Source of the DNA: CADCVT01 sp036389485 | GTDB taxonomy: Bacteria > Actinomycetota > Thermoleophilia > Solirubrobacterales > Solirubrobacteraceae | Assembly (NCBI GenBank): GCA_036389485.1 | Contig: DASVPR010000052.1 | Span: forward strand, 1-35,679 | DNA: 35,679 nucleotides | Direction of reading: 5' to 3' | Part shown: piece by piece, positions 29,077 to 35,679 of the stretch | Layout of the letters: each line of letters starts with the position of its first letter | Numbering within the stretch: the first letter of the stretch is position 1 | Notes under the pieces: generated by a model | Seen by the model: the letters and a program-made list of their open reading frames with translations, nothing else | Database searches by the model: none | Told to the model about the DNA's origin: nothing | Translations under genes and position numbers: made by a program

Positions 29077-30083
29077 GGCTGGCCTGCGACCGCGCCCGGA
29101 ACGCCCGTGTTCGTGGAGTACTTCGGCTGGATCTTCGTGTCCGGCCGGATGTGGTGGACGGCCTGGGAGACCGCGATCGCCGCCTCCGCGTACCCCGTCG
29201 CGATGAGCTTGAGCTTGCCGTCGAACGTCGTGATGTCGCCGCACGCCCACACGCGGTCGAGCGACGTGCGGAACAGCGAGTCGACCTTGATCGCGCCCTT
29301 CTCGACCTCGAAGCCCCACTCCTTCAGCGGCCCGAGGGCGGTCTTGAACCCGAGCTGGAGCAGGACGGCGTCGGCCTCGACCTCGACCTCCTCCTCGGTC
29401 TCGGAGTGGAAGAGCCTCACGCGCTCGATCGCCCCGTTCCCGGTGACCTCGCGGATCTGGAACGGGACGTGGAGGTCGATCTGGCCGGAGTCGGCCGCGT
29501 CGGTGACCTGCTTGACCGTCAGCTCGTGGGCGCGGAAGCCATCGCGCCGGTGCACCAGCCCGATGCGGTCCGCCACGTCGAGGAGGTTGACGACCCAGTC
29601 GCAGGCGGAGTCGCCGCCGCCGACGATCAGCACCTTCTTGCCGGCGAACTCGTCCTTGGAGCCGACGAGGTAGTAGGCGCCGCGGCCCTCCCACGGGGAG
29701 ATGTCGTAGCCCGGCAGCTTCTTCGGCTCGAACGCGCCGTGGCCGCCGGCGACGATGACGGTCCGCGACTCCAGGTCGCCCTTGTCGGTGTGCAGGATCA
29801 CGCGGTCCTCCTCGATCGTGATCCGCTCCGCGGTCGTCTCGAGGTGGACGGGCACGTCGAACTGCTCGAGTGTCTGCCGCCGGTGCAGCTCGACGAGGTC
29901 CTTCGCGAGCACCTTCGGGTGGCCGGGGACGTCGAAGATCCACTTCTCCGGATAGAGCGTCGTCAGCTGGCCGCCGATCTCCGGCAGCGAGTCGATGATC
30001 TGGGACGAGGCCTCGCGCATGCCGGCCCAGAAGGCCGCCGAGAGCCCCACGGGGCCCGCGCCGATGATCGTGATGTCCTTCAT
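29073..30083 (-). CDS. Ferredoxin/flavodoxin-NADP reductase, type 2 (thioredoxin-reductase-like)
   Basis: A 336-residue protein; ATG 30083 overlaps the hemQ stop as ATGA. N-terminal FAD motif DITIIGAGPVGLSAAFWAG, QLTTLYPEKWIFDVPGHP (family-typical), second dinucleotide motif KKVLIVGGGDSACDWVVNLL for NADPH, and the C-terminal FAD contact VWACGDITTFDGKLKLIATGYAEAAIA. No CxxC redox pair is present, so it is a YumC-type ferredoxin reductase, not a thioredoxin reductase. It supplies or collects electrons between NADPH and ferredoxin. Its place after hemQ hints at a haem or redox context. Confidence 0.9.
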   Translation of the reverse strand: MKDITIIGAGPVGLSAAFWAGMREASSQIIDSLPEIGGQLTTLYPEKWIFDVPGHPKVLAKDLVELHRRQTLEQFDVPVHLETTAERITIEEDRVILHTDKGDLESRTVIVAGGHGAFEPKKLPGYDISPWEGRGAYYLVGSKDEFAGKKVLIVGGGDSACDWVVNLLDVADRIGLVHRRDGFRAHELTVKQVTDAADSGQIDLHVPFQIREVTGNGAIERVRLFHSETEEEVEVEADAVLLQLGFKTALGPLKEWGFEVEKGAIKVDSLFRTSLDRVWACGDITTFDGKLKLIATGYAEAAIAVSQAVHHIRPDTKIQPKYSTNTGVPGAVAGQP

Positions 30084-30778
30084 GAGGATGGGGTCAGGGT
30101 CAGGGTGATGGGTTCGCCGTCGAGGGCGTTCAGCGCGCGCTCCACCGAGGCGGAGACGCACGTGAACGTCGGGGTGTCGCGCAGGGTGTAGGACGAGCTC
30201 TCGGTCGTCCGCAGCCGCTGCACGAGGTCGAGGAAGTCTCGCGGTTCGTCGGTCTCGAAGGCGACGACGAACTCCTGGTCGTCCAGGCCGAAGGAGTACG
30301 AGGTGTTCAGGTCGACGCTCGGGTACTCGCGGCCGACCTTGATGTGCTCCTGCATGATCCGCCAGCGCTCCTTCGGGTCGAGCGCGTACCAGGCGCGCGT
30401 CTTCACGAAGGGGTAGACGAAGAGGTACTTGCCGTGGGCGGGCCGGACCTCGAGCCGCGACTCGTCGGAGTACTCGCTCTCCTTGGTCATCGCGAGAAAC
30501 GAGTACGGGATCGAGGACCACTTCATCAGGCCGCTCTGGGCGAGCACGACGTGGAACTCGTGGATCGCGTCGAGGTTGACGGCCTGGCTGAGCAGCATCA
30601 GCTCGGCGTCTCCCCGGGTGCCCATCAGCGAGAACGCGCGGAGCAGGTGGTCCGCGGCGAAGTCGGCGCAGGCGGCGGCGAACTCGCGCTTGTCGACGGC
30701 CCGCTGATCGGCGTCCAGGCGCCGCCAGGCGGGGTCGACCTGGAGAAAGGTGTATTTCACGAAATGCCTGTCCGGCAC
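30080..30778 (-). CDS. hemQ: Coproheme decarboxylase HemQ (chlorite dismutase family)
   Basis: A 232-residue protein. GTG 30778 keeps RHFVKYTFLQVDPAWRRL and sits 7 nt after a TATATT box; GTG 30760 is a shorter alternative. HemQ removes two propionate carboxyls from coproheme to make haem b in Gram-positive bacteria. The chlorite-dismutase-family fold is readable: SLMGTRGDAELMLLSQA, GLMKWSSIPYSFLAMTKESEY, then KYLFVYPFVKTRAWYALDPKERWRIMQEHIKVGREYPSVDLNTSYSFGLDDQEFVVAFETDEP. The His in MQEHIKVG is at the position of the haem ligand. It opens an operon with the ferredoxin reductase and AlkA-like genes. Confidence 0.9.
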   Translation of the reverse strand: MPDRHFVKYTFLQVDPAWRRLDADQRAVDKREFAAACADFAADHLLRAFSLMGTRGDAELMLLSQAVNLDAIHEFHVVLAQSGLMKWSSIPYSFLAMTKESEYSDESRLEVRPAHGKYLFVYPFVKTRAWYALDPKERWRIMQEHIKVGREYPSVDLNTSYSFGLDDQEFVVAFETDEPRDFLDLVQRLRTTESSSYTLRDTPTFTCVSASVERALNALDGEPITLTLTPSS

Positions 30779-30785
30779 TTCAGCG

Positions 30786-30793
30786 AATATAGT
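30786..30793. promoter_or_regulatory. Overlapping divergent -10 boxes of hemQ and the glycosyltransferase gene
   Basis: The bases aatatagt hold TATATT on the minus strand (30791-30786), 7 nt before the hemQ GTG at 30778, and TATAGT on the plus strand (30788-30793), 6 nt before the GTG at 30800. Both are good -10 matches, and both genes would be leaderless. The boxes share four base pairs, so RNA polymerase could open only one direction at a time. Confidence 0.55.
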
Positions 30794-30799
30794 GGCCGC

Positions 30800-33073
30800 G
30801 TGCGGGTCGCCCTCGTCTCTCCGTACTCGTGGACGTACCCGGGGGGTGTGACGCGGCACATCGAGGCCCTGGCCGAGGAGCTCCTGGCCGCCGGTCACGA
30901 CGTGCGCGTGCTCGCCCCGGTCGATCACGACACCCGCCGGACCTCGCTGCTCCACATGGGGGCGCGCCCGGCGCGGGTGCCCCTGCCCGACTACGTCGTG
31001 CCGCTCGGCGCCACGGTCGGCATCCCGATGAACGGGGCGGTCTCGAACGTGGCGATCACGCCCTCCAGCATCGCGACGATGCGCCGCGAGCTGAGGACCG
31101 GCGGCTACGACGTGGTCCACCTCCATTCGCCGGAGGGCGTGATGACGGTGTGGGACGCCCTGTGCTCGACCGCCGCGCCGCTGGTCGGGACGTTCCATTC
31201 GTACTCGACCAGCATCGCCAACCACGTGGCGAACGGCGCGGGCGCGTTCCGGCGGTTCAACCGGCTGCACGTGCGGATCGCGGTCTCCGAGGCGGCGGCG
31301 TGGACCGGGCGGCGCTTCTACGGCGGGCGCTACCGGATCATCCCGAACGGCGTGCACCTCCCCGAGAGCACGCAGCTCGGCGGCAAGAGCCTCCCCGGCG
31401 AGCCGCTGGAGATCCTCTTCGTCGGCCAGGCCGTGGAGCGCAAGGGCCTGCCCGTCCTGCTGCGCGCCTTCGAGGCCCTGCGCGACCACGTGCCCGCGCG
31501 GCTGACCCTCGTGGGCCCGACGCTCAGCGATGTCGAGCCGATGCTGCTCGACACGCGCGGCGTCACCGCGCTGGGCAAGGTCGACGACGCCGAGAAGTCG
31601 CGCCGGCTGGCCCGCGCCGACGTCCTCTGCGCGCCATCGCTGGGCGGCGAGAGCTTCGGCATGGTCCTGACCGAGGCGTTCGCCCACGGCACGCCGGTCG
31701 TCGCCTCCCACATCGCCGGCTACGCCGACGTCGTCCGCGACCGCGTCGACGGCCTGCTCGTCCCCCCCGGCGACGGCACCGCGGTCGCCGGCGCGCTGCG
31801 CGACCTCGCGGTCGACCCGGAGCACCGCCGCGCGATGGGCGCCGCCGCCCGCGAACGCGCCGAGCGCTACGCCTGGCCGCGCGTCGCGGCGGAGGTCGTC
31901 GACGCCTACGAGGACGCGCTGGCCGTCCCCGCGCCGGCGACCGCCCCGGCCCGCGCCGCGACGCGCCTCGGCCTCAAGCCCGCCGACGGGGGCCCGTGGG
32001 TGCGGCCGCGGCGCCTCGAGTCGCTCGACCCGGCGCCGTCGCGCAAGCCCCGTCCGGCGCTCACCTTCCTCAAGCGCGGCGCGCTGCTCCTGGCGGCGCT
32101 GCTCGCCCTCGGCGGGGCGTGGCTCGCGCTCGAGCGCATCGGCGTCGAGGCGATCGTGGAGTCGCTCGTCAACTCCTCCCCGTCGTGGACGCTGATCGGC
32201 CTCGGGATCATGTGCGCCTCGATGGTCCTGCGCGCGCAGGCGTGGCACGCGATCCTGCGCGCGGCGCTCCCGCGCGTGCGCGTGAGGCGGACCGACGCGC
32301 TGCAGGGGACGACGATAGGCGTGCTGATGTCGGCCACGCTGCCCGCGCGGCTCGGGGAGCCGGCGCGCGCGCTGATCGTCGCCCGCCGGCTCGGGCGCCC
32401 GCGCGAGCGGCTCCCGGTCGTGCTCGGCACGCTCGTGTCGCAGACGCTGCTGAACATCGTCGCGCTCGTCGTGCTCGGCGTGACGATGCTCTCCACCGTC
32501 GACCTCTTCACCAACAACCGCGCGCTGGTCGGCGTCACGATCGCGCCGATCGTCGTGCTGCTGTGCGTGCTCGTGGCGCCGGCGCTGCTGCGGGCGGGCG
32601 GGCCGGCGGCGGCGCGCCAGGCGCTGACGAAGGTCCGGCAGGGGCTGTCGGTGTTCCGCCGCCCGAAGCTCGGCGCGACCGCCGCCGCCGCGCAGCTCGG
32701 CGCCTGGGGCCTGCAGTGGCTGGCGTGCTACGTGCTGCTCGTGGCCTTCGGCCTCGACGACCGGGCCGGGATCGGCGCCGCCGCGGCGGTGCTCTTCGCG
32801 GTCAACGTCACCGCCGTCCTGCCGGCGGTCCCCTCCAACCTCGGCGTCTTCCAGGCCGCGTGCGTCGCGGTCCTCGGCGCGTACGGCGTCGGGAACGCCG
32901 ACGCGCTCGCCTACGGGATCGTCCTGCAGGCGGTCGAGATCGCGACGGCGGTGCTGATGGGCGCCCCCGCCCTCGTCCGCGAGGGCCTTTCCTGGCGCGA
33001 CGTCCGGCTGCGCGCGATGCACGCCGCGCCGGTCACGCTCGACCCCGTGCCGGAGTCCGTGCAGGCTCGCTGA
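30800..33073 (+). CDS. GT4 glycosyltransferase fused to LPG-synthase-type (flippase-like) membrane domain
   Basis: A 757-residue protein from the GTG at 30800. Residues 1-375 are a GT-B family 4 glycosyltransferase close to PimA: ALVSPYSWTYPGGVTRHIEALAEEL, VHLHSPEGVMTVWDALCS, IIPNGVHLPE, ILFVGQAVERKGLPVLLRAFEAL and the EX7E motif ESFGMVLTEAFAHGTPVVAS. A Pro/Ala linker (about 375-425) joins it to a membrane domain of 6-8 helices resembling the lysylphosphatidylglycerol synthase transmembrane region (UPF0104/flippase-like), with SMVLRAQAWHAILRAAL, ATLPARLGEPARALIVARRLGR and FAVNVTAVLPAVPSNLGVFQAACVAVLGAYG. It probably makes a glycolipid and moves or positions the lipid in the membrane; PIM-like products are a guess. 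Both parts are usually separate genes. Confidence 0.88.
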   Translation: MRVALVSPYSWTYPGGVTRHIEALAEELLAAGHDVRVLAPVDHDTRRTSLLHMGARPARVPLPDYVVPLGATVGIPMNGAVSNVAITPSSIATMRRELRTGGYDVVHLHSPEGVMTVWDALCSTAAPLVGTFHSYSTSIANHVANGAGAFRRFNRLHVRIAVSEAAAWTGRRFYGGRYRIIPNGVHLPESTQLGGKSLPGEPLEILFVGQAVERKGLPVLLRAFEALRDHVPARLTLVGPTLSDVEPMLLDTRGVTALGKVDDAEKSRRLARADVLCAPSLGGESFGMVLTEAFAHGTPVVASHIAGYADVVRDRVDGLLVPPGDGTAVAGALRDLAVDPEHRRAMGAAARERAERYAWPRVAAEVVDAYEDALAVPAPATAPARAATRLGLKPADGGPWVRPRRLESLDPAPSRKPRPALTFLKRGALLLAALLALGGAWLALERIGVEAIVESLVNSSPSWTLIGLGIMCASMVLRAQAWHAILRAALPRVRVRRTDALQGTTIGVLMSATLPARLGEPARALIVARRLGRPRERLPVVLGTLVSQTLLNIVALVVLGVTMLSTVDLFTNNRALVGVTIAPIVVLLCVLVAPALLRAGGPAAARQALTKVRQGLSVFRRPKLGATAAAAQLGAWGLQWLACYVLLVAFGLDDRAGIGAAAAVLFAVNVTAVLPAVPSNLGVFQAACVAVLGAYGVGNADALAYGIVLQAVEIATAVLMGAPALVREGLSWRDVRLRAMHAAPVTLDPVPESVQAR

Positions 33074-33128
33074 GAGATTTCGCACAGACGTGTCTACCGG
33101 GCGCGTCTGCGGGTATCGCCTGTTTGCG

Positions 33129-33344
33129 ATGGACGACATGCTGGACGAGCTGCAGATCACCGCTGAGCGGGTGGAGCGCTTCCGGGCGATCCACGAGGAC
33201 GCGGTGCGCGACCTGAGACAGAAGATCGCCGACGCGAGAGCGGCCGGCCACGAGCACGACGAGATCGACGGCCGGATCCGGGACGCCCGGGACTCCGTCC
33301 GCCGCTTCGCCCGTATGACGACCCCGGAGGACTTCGCGGCCTAG
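33129..33344 (+). CDS. Small conserved-looking coiled-coil protein
   Basis: A 71-residue protein from the ATG at 33129; a GTG at 33090 would add 13 residues (STGRVCGYRLFA) that read like untranslated promoter DNA (it contains tatcgc 15 nt before the ATG). Nearly all helical and charged: LDELQITAERVERFRAIHEDAVRDLRQKIADARAAGHEHDEIDGRIRDARDSVRRFARM. Heptad-like spacing suggests a coiled coil. I recognise no family. Its stop shares CTAG with the convergent gene. Confidence 0.55.
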   Translation: MDDMLDELQITAERVERFRAIHEDAVRDLRQKIADARAAGHEHDEIDGRIRDARDSVRRFARMTTPEDFAA

Positions 33345-34000
33345 TAGGAGCCGCCGGACCCCGGCACCTCGGCCTTCGCCTCGGCGATCCGGCCCTCGCG
33401 GTCGAGCTTCACGAGGACCGGGCCGTCCGCGGCCTGAAGGACGACGCTTCCCCCGCGCACCTCGGCGGGGACCGCGGCCAGGGGCGCCGCGAGGTAGTGC
33501 GCGAACGCCCGCCGGTGGCTGAACGGCGGCGGCGTCCCCATGAGCATGTCGGTGAAGGCCGACACGATGCTCATCGCGTGCGGCGCACCGGCGAGCAGCC
33601 GCGCGTCGCGGATGCCGAGGGCGAGCACGCCGGAGCCCTCCTCCTCGTACGGCGCCAGGAGGTACGCGTCGAGTCCGGCGATGCCGACGGTCAGCACCGA
33701 GGCGACGAACGCGTCGAGGCGGTCGAGCGGGATCTCGAAGTCGTCGAGCAACTCCTCGATCCGTCGCTCCTCGCCGACGGCGCGCACGGCCAGCGCGGCC
33801 GGCGTCGCGATCCCCTCCATCCCGGGGTTGCCCCACGCCCACACGAACGTGTCGTTGCTGTACGCCTCGGTGCCGATGGGCTCGGCGGCGAGCTCCCGCT
33901 GCCCGAGCCGCAACCGGCCGCGCCGCAGGTCGACGGTCCAGCCCTGCGGGTCGTCGCCGGCCGCCTCGCGCAGCCGCGCCTGCCGGATCAGCGCGGCCAC
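33341..34000 (-). CDS. DUF6882-like protein of unknown function
   Basis: A 219-residue protein from the GTG at 34000 (AALIRQARLREAAGDD); the frame stays open upstream but has no conventional start before the metH stop at 34050. The pattern WTVDLRRGRLRLG..ELAAEPIGTEAYSNDTFVWAWGNPGM resembles the DUF6882 family. A helical middle (LAVRAVGEERRIEELLDDFEIPLDRLDAFVASVLTVGIAGLDAYLL) and a strand-rich end follow. No catalytic motif, signal or membrane segment is seen. It is 49 nt downstream of metH and may be cotranscribed with it. Assignment is tentative. Confidence 0.55.
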   Translation of the reverse strand: MAALIRQARLREAAGDDPQGWTVDLRRGRLRLGQRELAAEPIGTEAYSNDTFVWAWGNPGMEGIATPAALAVRAVGEERRIEELLDDFEIPLDRLDAFVASVLTVGIAGLDAYLLAPYEEEGSGVLALGIRDARLLAGAPHAMSIVSAFTDMLMGTPPPFSHRRAFAHYLAAPLAAVPAEVRGGSVVLQAADGPVLVKLDREGRIAEAKAEVPGSGGSY

Positions 34001-34049
34001 GACGTGCTCGGTGAAGAGCTCGGTGACCGCGGCGCCCGGCAGCGCGTCC

Positions 34050-35679
34050 TCAGTCCGCGGCGGCCAGCGCCGCGGCGCGCTTGGTCGGGTCGCGGTCCGA
34101 GCCCTTGATGAGGTCGTCGGGCGGCGCGGTGTCGCGGAGGCGGCCGGACTTCATCCCGAAGTACTCCGCCTGCGGGTGGTGGGCGACGATCGCGACCGTC
34201 GACTGCTCGGGCTCGACGGCGTAGCCGCCGCTCAGCCGCAGCCCGATCGACTGCGCGTCGAGGAGGCGGAAGAGCTTCTCGTGCTCGGACTGCTCGGGCA
34301 CGGCGGGGTAGCCCCAGGAGTAGCGGCGGCCCTGGCCCGGCGCGATGCCGAGCTGCTCGCGGATGACGGAGTGCAGCCATTCCGCCATGCCCTCGGCCGC
34401 CTGGACGCCGAGGCCGTGCGTGAAGAGCTGCTCGGCGAACTCCCCTTCCGCCTCCAGCTTCGCCATCAGCTCGGTGACCTCGTCGCCCGCCGTCACCGCC
34501 TGGAACGCGACGACGTCGAGCTCGCCGCTCTCCTTCGGGCGGTAGAAGTCGGCGAGGCAGATGCGGTCGTGGCTCGGCTGGCGCGGGCAGACGAACCGCT
34601 CCAGCTCCGTCGAGCGATCCGCGGGGTCGAGGACGACGATCGCGTTGCCCTCGCTGTAACAGGGGAAGTAGCCGACCTTCGCGCGCGGGTGCAGGTAGGT
34701 CTGCTCGCGCCACATCCGCTCCAGCCGCGGCTGGAAGTCCTCGAGCACGAGCTTCTTCCACTCCTCGCCCTTCACGCCGCGCCCGCCCCAGTGGAGCTTG
34801 AAGAGGACGTGGGTGTCGAGGTGCGGGTACACCTCGTCGAGGTCGACCTCGATCTCCTGCGCGCCCCAGAACGGCGGCTCCGGGATCGGGTTGTCGGTGC
34901 GGACGGCGCTGCGGACCGACGAGTCGTCCGTCGGCGGGCCCTCGGGCTCCGGCCCCTTCGCGCGCAGCCGCTCGGCCGCCTCGCGCGTCTTCGACACCAG
35001 CGCGGCGCGCGCCTCGTCGTCGACGATCTGGTCCATCTTGTTGAGCCCGTCGAAGGCGTCCTTGCAGTAGAAGACGCCGGGCTCGTAGGGCTCGTCGTCG
35101 ACGTACAGCGCGCGCAGGCCGAAGTTGTTGTTGATGGCGGCGCCGCCGATCAGGACGGGGTAGTCCGCGCCGCGGGCATGCAGCTCCTGCACGCAGGCCG
35201 GCATCTGCTTCGAGGTCGAGACGAGCAGGGCGCTCAGGCCGATCGCGGTCGCGCTGTTCTCCTCCGCCGCCTCGATGATGTTCGAGATCGGGACCTGCTT
35301 GCCGAGGTCGACGACCGTGTAGCCGTTGTTGGTGAGGATCGTGTTGACGAGCGACTTGCCGATGTCGTGGACGTCCCCGAACACGGTCGCGAGCACGACG
35401 GTGCCCTTCGTGTAGCCCTCGACGCGATCGAGATAGCCCTCGAGCCGGGCGACCGCGCGCTTCATCACCTCGGCCGACTGGAGCACGAACGGCAGGATCA
35501 GCTCGCCGGCGCCGAACTTGTCGCCGACCTCCTTCATCGCCGGCAGCAGCACGTCGTTCAGCGTCGGGACCGCCCCGATCTTCTCGACCGATGCGTCGAT
35601 CTGGTCCTCCACGCCGTCCTTCTTGCGCCGCAGGATGTGCCAGTGGAGCGCCTCCTCGGGCTCCATGTCGGCGGTGGGG
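34050..35679 (-). CDS. metH: Cobalamin-dependent methionine synthase, C-terminal part (5' end outside window)
   Basis: The frame is open to the right window edge; 543 codons are seen. MetH transfers the methyl group of methyltetrahydrofolate to homocysteine through methylcobalamin. Visible domains, N to C: the four-helix cap (VEKIGAVPTLNDVLLPAMKEVGDKFGAGELILPFVLQSAEVMKRAV), the B12-binding Rossmann domain with the lower-ligand motif GDVHDIGKSLVNTIL and IGLSALLVSTSKQM, and the AdoMet activation domain (RYSWGYPAVPEQSEHEKLFRLL, then LSGGYAVEPEQSTVAIVAHHPQAEYFGMKSGRL) used to reactivate oxidised cobalamin. A linker of about 50 residues rich in Pro/Glu (GPEPEGPPTDDSS) separates the last two. The homocysteine- and folate-binding halves lie beyond the edge. 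Confidence 0.95.
   Translation of the reverse strand, partial: PTADMEPEEALHWHILRRKKDGVEDQIDASVEKIGAVPTLNDVLLPAMKEVGDKFGAGELILPFVLQSAEVMKRAVARLEGYLDRVEGYTKGTVVLATVFGDVHDIGKSLVNTILTNNGYTVVDLGKQVPISNIIEAAEENSATAIGLSALLVSTSKQMPACVQELHARGADYPVLIGGAAINNNFGLRALYVDDEPYEPGVFYCKDAFDGLNKMDQIVDDEARAALVSKTREAAERLRAKGPEPEGPPTDDSSVRSAVRTDNPIPEPPFWGAQEIEVDLDEVYPHLDTHVLFKLHWGGRGVKGEEWKKLVLEDFQPRLERMWREQTYLHPRAKVGYFPCYSEGNAIVVLDPADRSTELERFVCPRQPSHDRICLADFYRPKESGELDVVAFQAVTAGDEVTELMAKLEAEGEFAEQLFTHGLGVQAAEGMAEWLHSVIREQLGIAPGQGRRYSWGYPAVPEQSEHEKLFRLLDAQSIGLRLSGGYAVEPEQSTVAIVAHHPQAEYFGMKSGRLRDTAPPDDLIKGSDRDPTKRAAALAAAD

Noticed and set aside
33079..33112. CAGACG...CGTCTG inverted repeat after the glycosyltransferase as terminator
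   Set aside because: The arms are 6 bp, the loop long and there is no T-run; the segment is also promoter-like for the next gene.
30080..33160. 1026-codon minus-strand open frame opposite the glycosyltransferase
   Set aside because: Arg/His/Asp/Gln-rich text with no domain; it is the antisense shadow of the real GC-rich gene. Only its last part, from 30778 down, is real (hemQ).
1..35679. tRNA, rRNA or CRISPR array
   Set aside because: I saw no cloverleaf-like or rRNA-like segment and no regularly spaced short repeats.

Overview
This 35.7 kb window is very GC-rich and densely packed chromosomal DNA. It suggests an actinobacterium of the Thermoleophilia / Solirubrobacterales type, which is an inference. 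The basis is the GC-rich codon use with many GTG and TTG starts, the GTGA/ATGA stop-start overlaps, the frequent TANNNT -10 boxes only 6-10 nt before start codons (leaderless-type genes), Ig-like repeats of a style common in that class, and the mix of HemQ, a split CoA-catabolism gene set and DUF3618/holin-like envelope genes. I see no rRNA, tRNA, CRISPR array, transposase or integrase. No stretch longer than 300 bases lacks a gene or gene remnant.

Layout. (1) 1-9.4 kb is an acyl-CoA / organic-acid catabolism region. It holds two tail-to-tail truncated acyl-CoA dehydrogenases, an enoyl-CoA hydratase behind a palindromic operator-like site, a secreted kelch/FIMAH protein, an arginase-family protein, an acyl-CoA carboxylase beta subunit, a lipoprotein, a BKACE (DUF849) enzyme, a class III CoA-transferase/racemase and a MerR regulator. 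(2) 9.2-11.5 kb is an insertion: an ABC-type AAA ATPase gene and a TOPRIM-like gene, less GC-rich than the neighbourhood and carrying TTA codons. It sits between two 219-bp direct copies of the 3' end of the merR gene. Removing one repeat plus the insert would rebuild an operon in which merR overlaps the purine/xanthine-type permease by GTGA. The pair looks like an OLD/PARIS-like anti-phage module. (3) 12.9-16.7 kb, minus strand, is a four-gene SipW/TasA-like locus: a camelysin/TasA-like secreted protein, a perfect 15-bp hairpin, a SipW-type Ser/His signal peptidase, a second TasA-related secreted protein and a large Ig-like secreted protein.

(4) 16.9-26.3 kb holds a DUF2804 gene divergent from a nitrilase-TetR pair, a four-gene cassette of small membrane proteins, an AI-2E-type exporter, DegV, an HpnA-like epimerase with a GST-N/glutaredoxin-like protein and an S55 (SpoIVB-like) peptidase, and the Grx4-BolA pair divergent from an ErpA-type Fe-S carrier. 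(5) 26.3-35.7 kb holds a secreted clan-A glycosidase-like protein, a PRC-barrel protein, an orphan, a minus-strand hemQ - ferredoxin reductase - AlkA-type glycosylase operon, a divergent glycosyltransferase fused to an LPG-synthase-type membrane domain, two small or poorly known genes, and the C-terminal part of cobalamin-dependent methionine synthase running off the right edge.

The strongest candidates for something new are the AAA/TOPRIM cassette with its rebuilt merR 3' end and the SipW/TasA-like secretion locus with its intergenic hairpin. The inverted acyl-CoA dehydrogenase junction near 621-632 is either a real deletion/rearrangement scar or an assembly chimera, and it should be tested before it is interpreted.
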